Shown here in pieces: positions 1 to 6,346 of a DNA stretch of 8,502 bases. The position numbers and the translations under genes were made by a program. The stretch lies in assembly GCA_023433225.1 (NCBI GenBank), contig JAEZDQ010000084.1:1-8502 (forward strand). The letters run 5' to 3'. Source of the DNA: Bacteroidota bacterium (lineage in GTDB: Bacteria; Bacteroidota; Bacteroidia; Flavobacteriales; Weeksellaceae). How positions within the stretch are numbered: the first letter of the stretch is position 1; every line of letters begins with the position of its first letter. The notes beneath the pieces are model-generated. The model saw only the letters and a list, made by a program, of their open reading frames with translations, had not been told where the DNA came from and made no database searches.

Positions 1-362
1 GTACAAAGTTTGGGCACTGAGAATTTAAACCCTTCCGCATCGAGCTGGTGTTTGACAAAGGAATAATCAAAGTTGACATTGTGTGCGACAAAAACGCGGT
101 TTTCGAGCATGGCGTAAACCTGTTCTGCAATTTCTGCGAATACAGGGGCATCCGCCACCATTTCATTGTTGATCCCGGTCAGGGCAAAAATCGGTAAGGG
201 TATTTCCTTTTCAGGATTTACCAATGTTTCAAAACGGTCAATGATTTCTGAACCGTTGTGAACGATAATGGCAATTTCCGTGATCCGGCTTCCTGCTGCA
301 TTGCCGCCCGTGGTTTCAATGTCCACAATGGCATATTCCGTATTTTTTTTCTTTCTACTCAC
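1..362 (-). CDS. DEDDh-family 3'-5' exonuclease (DNA pol III epsilon-like), partial
   Basis: The first 120 codons are visible; the 3' end lies beyond the left edge. The reading begins MSRKKKNTEYAIVDIETTGG. It contains the ExoI motif DIETTG (Asp14, Glu16) and the ExoII motif AHNVNFD (Asp99), preceded by a typical LTGIN segment (61-65). This is the metal-dependent DnaQ/epsilon exonuclease fold, which removes 3'-terminal nucleotides and is used in proofreading or repair. The ExoIII H-x(4)-D segment would lie outside the window, so catalytic completeness is not shown. The start is GTG at 362-360: an in-frame TAA lies just upstream and no in-frame ATG precedes codon 67. The start overlaps the end of dnaE by 8 nt (GTGAGTAG), which suggests translational coupling. 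Some Bacteroidota homologues carry a C-terminal GIY-YIG nuclease domain; whether this one does cannot be seen. Family assignment is strong, exact role inferred. Confidence 0.9.
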   Translation of the reverse strand, partial: MSRKKKNTEYAIVDIETTGGNAAGSRITEIAIIVHNGSEIIDRFETLVNPEKEIPLPIFALTGINNEMVADAPVFAEIAEQVYAMLENRVFVAHNVNFDYSFVKHQLDAEGFKFSVPKLC

Positions 363-3285
363 TTCTCGGGTCTTGTTTTAACGGCATTTTACCGCATCTT
401 ATTATTTCCATGGCCGGGCAACCGAAATCGGCGGTTAGTTTTCCTTCCAATAAATAGAGCCCGGTACCGGAAAGCGGGTATTTCTTCAGGGAAGGCGGGA
501 AATGGACGGTATCAAAAAAATCGCCGTTCACATCCAAGAAAGTCCCGAATTTCATGTATTCTTTATGCCTGGTGCGGGAAGTTTTATCGGTCACGAAATC
601 ACCAACCATCCGGATGGTTTTCCCTACGAATTTATGCATATCACGGGCGGTTGTATCACCCCTGAAATCCGATTTAGCCAGGTCAAAAAGCAAGGCCGAA
701 ACCGGGAAGCCCAGTAGTTCGATTTCATCGTAAACATCTTCCAGCGGAGAGGATTCCAGTTTGGGCAAGAGGGGCCTGGCGGGATTCATTTCAAAAAGGG
801 AGAGGCTTTCCCGGCGACCTGGATTCCCGCTCAAAAGCAAATGGGCTTCCCAGAGCAATTCTTTTTTCCCAACTCCCAGAAACCGGAAGGCATTGCAGCG
901 AATCAGGATGACGACCTGTTCCAGCCCGGCACCTGTCCGCAGTATAAAGTTTTCAATGCTTGTATATTCACCGTTTTGCATCCGTTCTTCCACAATCCGG
1001 TTCCCCAATTGGGTTTCCAAGTTCAATACCTCGTCAAACCCCAGGTAGATATCGTTTTTATAAATAGCCGTATTGTAAAGGCTTTTATTCACACAAGGTA
1101 AACAGATATTGGCTCCGGATTTTCTGGCTTCGTTTACATAAACTTTCCGGCTGTAAAACCCACCGTAATTATTGAGTACGGCAACCATGAATTCTTTGGG
1201 GAAATAGGTCTTCAAATACAAACTCTGGTAGCTTTCCACCGCAAAACTGGCACTGTGCGCTTTGTTGAAGGAATAGCCCGCAAAGCTCTCCATTTGCCGC
1301 CATATTTCATTTGAAACCGTTTCGGGATATTTCATTTTTTTGCAATGGCCGAAGAATTTGTCTTTTATTTCCATCAAATGGTTAACATGCCTGTATTTTC
1401 CACTCATCATTCTTCTCAAAACATCCGCATCCGCCAGATCCAATCCGCCAAAATGATGCCCGATTTTCATGACATCTTCCTGGTACACCATCACCCCGTA
1501 GGTTTCTTTGAGTTGCTGTTCAAAAACGGGATGGGGATAAACCACTTTGGAGGGGTCATGGTGGCGTTCGATGTAGGCTTTCATCATGCCCGATGAAGCT
1601 ACTCCGGGGCGGATGATGGAACTGGCCGCTACGAGCGTCAGGTAATCATCGCATCTGAGCTTGGTCAAAAGCTGGCGCATCGCAGGGCTTTCGATATAAA
1701 AGCAACCGATGGTGTCCGCGGACTTCAATTGTTCTGCCACTTTTTCATCCCTGAAAAAACGGTGCGGGTTGTCTGTGCTGATTTCTTTCCCGGTGTTAAG
1801 TTTGATGATTTCTTTGCAGTCTTTGATATGGCCGATTCCGCGCTGGCTGAGGATGTCGAATTTCTCAAACCCTATTTCTTCTGCGGTGTACATATCAAAC
1901 TGAACCGTCGGTAATCCTTTGGGCGGATAATCCAATGCGGCATAATGGGTGACGGGGATTTCCGAAATCAGTACACCGCTGGCATGGATGGTGCGCTGGT
2001 TCGGGAAATCAGCCATGCGGTTGTAAACGCTGAGGATCATGTCGGTGACCTCGTTTTTGTTCAGCAGGTTTTCGGGTTCATGGACCAAACGGTCAATTTC
2101 GGCTTTGGGGAGCCCGTAGATTTTCCCCAGTTCACGGATGATGCTTCTGGAGCGGAAGGTGCCCATGGCGCCCATGAGGGCAGTATTTTTGGAGCCGTAG
2201 CGGGTAAAAATATAATCGTAGATTTCATCCCTTTCCTTCCAGGAGAAATCAATGTCAAAATCGGGCGGAGATTTTCGTTTGGGGTTCAGGAAACGTTCAA
2301 AGTATAAATCCAGTTCAATCGGGCATACATCGGTAATCCCGAGGCAATAGGCCACCACGCTGTTGGCACCGCTTCCCCTTCCTACGTATTCAAATTGCCG
2401 GTGCCGTGCATAGCGGCAAATGTCATCGGTGATGAGGAAATAGCTGGAAAAATTCAGGTTGTCGATGATTTCGAGTTCTTTCCGGATTCTCTCTCTGGCG
2501 GTTTTGTTTTCTGCTTTATACCGATGGGTAAAGCCATCCAAGGTATATTTGTACAGCAATTGTTTGTCATCGTAACGGCTCCCGGTAAAAGTTTTTTTGT
2601 TTTTGACGGATTTGAAATCGAAGTTAAATCCGCAATGCGAAAGCAGGCGGTTGGTATTGGCAATCAGGCGGGGGAACTCCCGATAGGCTTCCATGAGTTT
2701 GGCTTTGGAGACGAAATGTTCTTCGGCTGAGGCGAATTGATGCGGTTCCAATTGAGAAATCAGGAGGTTGTGGTCAATGGCACGCAGTTGTTTGTGAAGG
2801 GTGTAATCTCTTTTGGCAAATGAAACGGGCGCGAGGATTACACAGCGTTCGTGAAAGGAACCCCTCTTGATTTTGTTTCTTTCCGAGGGGCGTATGCCGA
2901 TGAATTCATGGTCCCGTAATTCCGCGGGTTCATAACTTCCATAGGGATATACCAGGAATGCTTTTTTGAATTCGGGGGCTCTTTTGGGAAGCGGTATTTT
3001 TTCGCGGTTGTGTAGCGTAAGGAATTCATTTAATTCCTGAAATCCGGATTCGTTTTGGGCAATTCCGATGTAAAGCAGTTCATCTTCATTTCTGAACTCC
3101 ATTCCGGCCAAAGGGTTCAAGCCCGCCTCCCGGCCTAATCGCATAAAATCCAAAGCAGCGGAACTGTTATTGATATCGGTTAAAACGGCCGTATCATATC
3201 CGCCCTGAAGCATTCCTTCAATCAGGTTTTCCAAGCTGAAAGTGCCATACCGTAAACTGTAATAACTATGTAAATTCAATAACAT
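355..3285 (-). CDS. dnaE: Short C-family DNA polymerase III alpha subunit (DnaE, mutasome type)
   Basis: The 976-residue protein is shorter than E. coli DnaE (1160). An N-terminal PHP domain spans about 1-220. The catalytic core follows, with VGRGSGANS (301-309), PDFDIDF (341-347; Asp344 and Asp346) and KFDIL (475-479; Asp477), matching E. coli Asp401, Asp403 and Asp555, so the polymerase site looks intact. YSFNKAHSASFAVESYQ (671-687) is the usual conserved core segment. A helix-hairpin-helix region (about 770-815) and an OB-fold-like tail (about 885-965) follow; the C-terminal tau-binding part of replicative DnaE appears absent. SLSLF (827-831) resembles a clamp-binding peptide. The PHP domain has lost metal ligands (Asn4 for the first His of HxH, Ile38 for the His of TDH). 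The ATG at 3285 lies 17 bp after the dinB stop behind an A-rich stretch, so the two genes are surely co-transcribed. Linkage to dinB and a LexA-like regulator points to damage-induced translesion synthesis rather than genome replication. Function as an accessory polymerase is inferred from this context. Confidence 0.93.
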   Translation of the reverse strand: MLLNLHSYYSLRYGTFSLENLIEGMLQGGYDTAVLTDINNSSAALDFMRLGREAGLNPLAGMEFRNEDELLYIGIAQNESGFQELNEFLTLHNREKIPLPKRAPEFKKAFLVYPYGSYEPAELRDHEFIGIRPSERNKIKRGSFHERCVILAPVSFAKRDYTLHKQLRAIDHNLLISQLEPHQFASAEEHFVSKAKLMEAYREFPRLIANTNRLLSHCGFNFDFKSVKNKKTFTGSRYDDKQLLYKYTLDGFTHRYKAENKTARERIRKELEIIDNLNFSSYFLITDDICRYARHRQFEYVGRGSGANSVVAYCLGITDVCPIELDLYFERFLNPKRKSPPDFDIDFSWKERDEIYDYIFTRYGSKNTALMGAMGTFRSRSIIRELGKIYGLPKAEIDRLVHEPENLLNKNEVTDMILSVYNRMADFPNQRTIHASGVLISEIPVTHYAALDYPPKGLPTVQFDMYTAEEIGFEKFDILSQRGIGHIKDCKEIIKLNTGKEISTDNPHRFFRDEKVAEQLKSADTIGCFYIESPAMRQLLTKLRCDDYLTLVAASSIIRPGVASSGMMKAYIERHHDPSKVVYPHPVFEQQLKETYGVMVYQEDVMKIGHHFGGLDLADADVLRRMMSGKYRHVNHLMEIKDKFFGHCKKMKYPETVSNEIWRQMESFAGYSFNKAHSASFAVESYQSLYLKTYFPKEFMVAVLNNYGGFYSRKVYVNEARKSGANICLPCVNKSLYNTAIYKNDIYLGFDEVLNLETQLGNRIVEERMQNGEYTSIENFILRTGAGLEQVVILIRCNAFRFLGVGKKELLWEAHLLLSGNPGRRESLSLFEMNPARPLLPKLESSPLEDVYDEIELLGFPVSALLFDLAKSDFRGDTTARDMHKFVGKTIRMVGDFVTDKTSRTRHKEYMKFGTFLDVNGDFFDTVHFPPSLKKYPLSGTGLYLLEGKLTADFGCPAMEIIRCGKMPLKQDPRSE

Positions 3286-3302
3286 ATTCTCTTTTTATCC
3301 AA

Positions 3303-4466
3303 TTAAGGTTTCAATTCTTCCAAAAATAAATTGCCTCTTGCCACGGATTTAAAGCCATGGCGAAGGCGTATGCGATCCATGGCCATGGCCAGTTTTAAAT
3401 CCTTTTCATTGTCATGGAATAAATCGGTTTGGTAGTTTCCGGAAATCAGGTGGCTGAATTTTATACCCACCAGGCGGATGAGCATCCTTCGGCTGTAAAG
3501 CTTCCTGAATAATTCGTTGACTTTTTCATTGATCAGCCGGTCAGAATTGGTATAGGGAATCCGTAATTGTCGGGTGTGGGTATCGAAGTTGCTGTACCGG
3601 ATTTTCAAGGTGATGCACCCGGTGAGTTTTTGTTCTTTCCGTAAATCAAAACCCAGTTCATTGACCATTCCGGCGAGTGTTTTTTTGAGTAAATCCATAT
3701 CAATGGTATCGTTAAGGTAAGTGGTTTCTTTGCTCATGCTTTTTTGTTCGTGGAAAGGGATTAGGGGCGTGTCGTCCAATCCGTTGGCTTTTTTCCAGAT
3801 GGTGATGCCGTTTTCCCCCAAAACCCGTTGCATGGTAAACACTTCCATTTCCTGTAAAGTCCGGCATTTTGAAATACCCATATTGCGGAGCTGCATATAG
3901 GTTTTGTTCCCCACCATCGGGATTTTACGGATGGAAAGCGGTGCCAAGAAATTTTTTTCCGTTCCGGTGTCTACTTTTAATTCTCCACAGGGTTTGGCTT
4001 GTCCGGTAGCAATTTTGGAAGTGGTTTTATTGACCGATAAACCAAAGGAAATGGGTAGGCCGGTTTCGGTGATGATTCGCTGGCGGAGTTCTCTTGCCCA
4101 TTTCCAGCAACCAAAGAATTTATCCATACCCGTTAAGTCGAAATAATGCTCGTCAATGCTCGCTTTTTCAAACAGGGGTACATTCTCTTTTATAATCTCC
4201 GTAACGATATTCGAATGGTAAGAATAGGCATCATGGTCGCCTTGTACCAGAATGGCTTCGGGGCAGAGCCGAAGTGCGAGTTTCATCGGCATGGCCGAAT
4301 GGACACCGAATTTCCGGGCTTCATAGCTACAGGATGCAACCACGGCACGGTCCGTTTTGCCACCAATCAGGACAGGCTTACCCATCAGGCTGCTGTTCCG
4401 TAAGCGTTCAACGCTTACAAAGAAGGAATCCAAATCACAATGTACAATATGCCTTTCCGTATGCAT
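3303..4466 (-). CDS. dinB: Y-family DNA polymerase IV (DinB), catalytically intact
   Basis: The protein has 387 residues. The ATG at 4466 starts MHTERHIVHCDLDSFF, which places the first catalytic Asp at residue 11 as in DinB/Dpo4; an upstream-extended frame to 4793 runs through the divergent regulator gene and is not real. Catalytic residues are Asp11, Asp105 and Glu106 (SIDEHYFDLTG, 103-113). Phe16 occupies the steric-gate position that excludes ribonucleotides. YEARKFGVHSAMPM (48-61) is the fingers motif, and LSVNKTTSKIATGQAKPCG (143-161) is the palm segment before the thumb helix-hairpin-helix region. The little-finger domain (about 245-340) is followed by QTDLF (346-350), a near-consensus beta-clamp peptide. 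The enzyme bypasses damaged template bases with low fidelity and no proofreading. It is the first gene of the unit with dnaE and the exonuclease, and starts only 14 bp from the operator palindrome. Intact catalytic residues distinguish it from ImuB, the inactive Y-family member of classical mutasomes. Confidence 0.96.
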   Translation of the reverse strand: MHTERHIVHCDLDSFFVSVERLRNSSLMGKPVLIGGKTDRAVVASCSYEARKFGVHSAMPMKLALRLCPEAILVQGDHDAYSYHSNIVTEIIKENVPLFEKASIDEHYFDLTGMDKFFGCWKWARELRQRIITETGLPISFGLSVNKTTSKIATGQAKPCGELKVDTGTEKNFLAPLSIRKIPMVGNKTYMQLRNMGISKCRTLQEMEVFTMQRVLGENGITIWKKANGLDDTPLIPFHEQKSMSKETTYLNDTIDMDLLKKTLAGMVNELGFDLRKEQKLTGCITLKIRYSNFDTHTRQLRIPYTNSDRLINEKVNELFRKLYSRRMLIRLVGIKFSHLISGNYQTDLFHDNEKDLKLAMAMDRIRLRHGFKSVARGNLFLEELKP

Positions 4467-4530
4467 GTATTTCTTATATTTGTCTAAATTATAGTCATTA
4501 TCCCGACTACAATTTAAACAATAAGAAAGG
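4467..4530. promoter_or_regulatory. Divergent control region between dinB and the LexA-like regulator
   Basis: This 64-bp gap must hold the promoters for both directions. For dinB (minus strand), TATAAT lies at 4493-4488 and overlaps TAATTTAG (4491-4484), a 7/8 match to the Bacteroidota -7 element TAnnTTTG, with a TTG at 4512-4510 placed 18 nt upstream. Transcription would begin near 4481, giving a leader of about 15 nt. For the regulator (plus strand) the best candidate is TACAAT at 4508-4513, with TTTG at 4479-4482 but longer than ideal spacing. Both lie inside the 42-bp palindrome, so a protein bound there would block both promoters. The region is certain to be regulatory; the exact promoter elements are tentative. 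Confidence 0.6.
4480..4521. repeat. 42-bp interrupted palindrome, probable operator
   Basis: On the plus strand the left arm is TTGTCTAAATTATAGTC (4480-4496), the spacer is ATTATCCC (4497-4504), and the right arm (4505-4521) reads TTGTTTAAATTGTAGTC on the minus strand. Fifteen of 17 positions match, giving a half-site consensus of TTGTYTAAATTRTAGTC. The centre (4500/4501) falls almost midway between the two start codons. The left arm contains its own imperfect dyad (CTAAATTATAG), so the element may be two dimer sites about 23 bp apart, roughly two helical turns. It lies next to an XRE/S24 repressor gene and overlaps both promoter candidates, so it is best read as that regulator's binding site controlling itself and dinB-dnaE-exonuclease. 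The palindrome is seen directly; its binding role is inferred. Confidence 0.8.
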
Positions 4531-5328
4531 ATGAAAACAAAGATTTTTTTCGGGAGCAATGTTAAATTTCTACGCACAAGGCAGAAATACACACAGGAGC
4601 ATTTGGCGCAAAGCCTCTCCATGACCCGTTCTAAGCTGAATTGCATCGAAGCCGGGCAGACCAAATCCCCATCTATTGAAGATATGTTAAAGTTTTCAGC
4701 ACATTTCAAAATGAGTCTGGATACCCTGATTAAGGTTAACCTATCAAAACTGGGCGAATTAAAGTTAAGGGAACTCGAAGCCGGAAATGACATTTACATC
4801 AAAGGAGGGAATTTGCGGGTGCTGGCCATAACGGTTGACAAGGATAACAATGAACATGTGGAATATGTTCCGGTAAAGGCCAAAGCCGGTTATCAGGCCG
4901 GTTATAATGACCCGGCATTCATCTCCTCACTTCCCAGATATTCCGTCCCCAACCTTCCCCGGCAAGGGACTTTCAGGATTTTCCCCACCGAAGGGGATTC
5001 GATGCTGCCCATTCCCGAAGGAAGTGATGTGACGGGCGAATATGTTGAGAATTGGCAGCACCTTAAGGATCAAACACCCTGCATTGTGGTTCTCAAAAAC
5101 AACCAGAATTTTGTTTTCAAGCTGGTGACCTTCCAAAAAGACAAAACCTTTCTACTGGAATCCATGAACCCGGTTTTTGGGCCTTATACGGTTGCTCCCG
5201 ATGATGTACTTGAAATCTGGAAGTTTCATTCGTTTACCAGTAAGGAAGTTCCGGAACCGGTTTCTGATATGGGAATGGTATTGCAGGAGTTGAGGGCTTT
5301 GAGGAGGATAATCTTAAAATCAAGTTAA
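4531..5328 (+). CDS. LexA/CI-like transcriptional repressor: XRE helix-turn-helix plus S24 peptidase domain
   Basis: The protein has 265 residues. The N-terminal XRE-type helix-turn-helix covers about 7-66 (KFLRTRQKYTQEHLAQSLSM, then LNCIEAGQ). A linker of about 67-115 is followed by a LexA/UmuD-like S24 domain (about 145-232). EGDSMLP supplies a candidate nucleophile Ser157, and FVFKLV supplies Lys197; the 40-residue spacing falls between LexA (37) and lambda CI (43). Ala-Gly dipeptides at 119-120 and 123-124 lie 38 and 34 residues before the Ser, close to CI (38) and LexA (35), so RecA-stimulated self-cleavage is plausible. It is read away from dinB across a palindromic operator, and so probably represses itself and the polymerase unit until DNA damage. 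The ATG at 4531 is the only start that keeps the whole helix-turn-helix. It is not canonical LexA, whose DNA-binding domain is a winged helix. A role as the local SOS repressor is inferred. Confidence 0.9.
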   Translation: MKTKIFFGSNVKFLRTRQKYTQEHLAQSLSMTRSKLNCIEAGQTKSPSIEDMLKFSAHFKMSLDTLIKVNLSKLGELKLRELEAGNDIYIKGGNLRVLAITVDKDNNEHVEYVPVKAKAGYQAGYNDPAFISSLPRYSVPNLPRQGTFRIFPTEGDSMLPIPEGSDVTGEYVENWQHLKDQTPCIVVLKNNQNFVFKLVTFQKDKTFLLESMNPVFGPYTVAPDDVLEIWKFHSFTSKEVPEPVSDMGMVLQELRALRRIILKSS

Positions 5329-5335
5329 TAAAAAT
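5329..5335. other. 7-bp convergent junction with a change in base composition
   Basis: The regulator (plus strand) and the ATP-grasp gene (minus strand) end with only 7 bp between stop codons, and no stable terminator hairpin is visible here; the nearby AAATTCAATTT symmetry (5333-5343) has a one-base centre and cannot form one. G+C counted by hand in three 60-base blocks left of the junction (starting at 601, 1681 and 2401) is 88/180, about 49%. Three blocks to the right (6001, 7021 and 8041) give 60/180, about 33%. The junction therefore separates two compositionally different segments as well as two transcription units. Confidence 0.6.
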
Positions 5336-6346
5336 TCAATTTACTCTCAACAAGCGGTCGCATTTTGAATACATTTCATCGGATCGGTATTTCATCCAAT
5401 GAGATATATCCTTGTTTCCTTTCAACCATTCAATATAAATAGCAGCCGTATTGTTTCCCGCTTCATGCGAAAAAGGGTAACCGCCCCCGAATCTAGGGTT
5501 TAATTCCAGAACATATAATTCACCATTCCATTCAAAAACATCAGAATCCAAATTTCCAATGTGTTTCAAACTCTCTCCTATGGTTTTGCCAATCTTTTCA
5601 AATCGATCATCTATAACAGAAATCGCTTTGTCGGTTTCGCCTGAACGCATTTGGAGTTTTTGGCGGACGAATGTCCCTACATAGTTTCCGTTAAAATCAT
5701 TAAGTACATCCATGCCATATTCCTTACCCGGAATTTTTTCTTGTATTAAAATCGCATGGTCAATATCTTCGTTGCTTGCTTCGGCTAGGATTGTACGCTT
5801 CAAGCGAATAGTTTGCAATTTATAAGCTAATTCCAATTCTTCTAAATCTTCCGGAAAATCAATCCCGATGGAGGCACTTCCCCATCTTGGTTTGATGACC
5901 AATGGGAAATTTAATTCTCCTTGTTCTATCGCTTCCAGAGCCTTTTCATAATCTATATAAGTTTTAGGCGATTTTAAACCATTTCTTTCTAAAAACTTTA
6001 CGGTTTCCCATTTATCAAAAGCTATTTTAATAACATATTCATCCGAGACAATTACTTTCGCTCCCAAAGCTTCTATTTCTGTTTTTGATTGGCTCAAGAT
6101 AGGCAGTTCCAAGTCATTCAGTGAGATTATACAATCAATCCTGTGTTCTTTAACGATGTGAAGAAGTGAGGGGATATATTCCGGGCTGTAAATCGCCGGT
6201 ACTTGAATAGCAATATCGGCATCCACTAATGCCGGCGCCGTGAGTTGCATGTCGGTAGCAAAGATTTTTCCTTTTCCATTCAATGCTTCTTTAAAATAAT
6301 TGATCAGATAGTTTCTGCGGCCTGCGCATGTGAAAAGTATGTTCAT
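5336..6346 (-). CDS. ATP-grasp ligase (CarB/PylC-like), substrate unknown
   Basis: The protein has 336 residues. An N-terminal Rossmann-like pre-ATP-grasp domain (about 1-105; MNILFTCAGRR, SLNDLE) leads into the ATP-grasp domain. ATP-binding candidates are Lys112 (FDKWET), Lys152 (VIKPRWGSASIG) and Glu203 (IQEKIPGKEYGMDV). Metal-binding ELNPRFGGGYPF (281-292) supplies Glu281, Asn283 and Arg285, and acidic Asp267/Asp269 precede it. Enzymes of this fold activate a carboxylate as an acyl phosphate and join it to an amine, hydroxyl or thiol. The best resemblance is to stand-alone CarB-like ligases often found in polysaccharide or natural-product loci, not to D-Ala-D-Ala ligase. There is no signal peptide, so the protein is probably cytosolic. 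The ATG at 6346 overlaps the preceding dehydrogenase stop in TAATG, giving translational coupling; a product of the upstream enzymes may be its substrate, which is an inference. It is the last gene of the visible unit. Confidence 0.88.
   Translation of the reverse strand: MNILFTCAGRRNYLINYFKEALNGKGKIFATDMQLTAPALVDADIAIQVPAIYSPEYIPSLLHIVKEHRIDCIISLNDLELPILSQSKTEIEALGAKVIVSDEYVIKIAFDKWETVKFLERNGLKSPKTYIDYEKALEAIEQGELNFPLVIKPRWGSASIGIDFPEDLEELELAYKLQTIRLKRTILAEASNEDIDHAILIQEKIPGKEYGMDVLNDFNGNYVGTFVRQKLQMRSGETDKAISVIDDRFEKIGKTIGESLKHIGNLDSDVFEWNGELYVLELNPRFGGGYPFSHEAGNNTAAIYIEWLKGNKDISHWMKYRSDEMYSKCDRLLRVN

Noticed and set aside
258..2730. Several plus-strand open frames of 60-135 codons opposite dnaE and the exonuclease gene
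   Set aside because: They are antisense to strongly supported coding sequence, show no recognisable domains, and are typical shadow frames of G+C-richer genes.
3354..3392. Repeated CCATGGC words in the 3' part of dinB
   Set aside because: They encode ordinary residues (HGF and AMAMD) within the conserved frame and form no larger repeat.
3303..4466. Assignment of the Y-family gene as imuB
   Set aside because: ImuB lacks the catalytic acidic residues; here Asp11, Asp105 and Glu106 are all present and no imuA-like RecA-fold gene is adjacent.
4467..4793. N-terminal extension of dinB by 109 codons
   Set aside because: It runs antisense through the regulator start and the operator, has no similarity to DinB, and the ATG at 4466 puts the catalytic Asp at the usual position.
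5326..5345. AAATTCAATTT as a bidirectional terminator
   Set aside because: The symmetry has a one-base centre and only A/T pairs, so it cannot form a stable hairpin.
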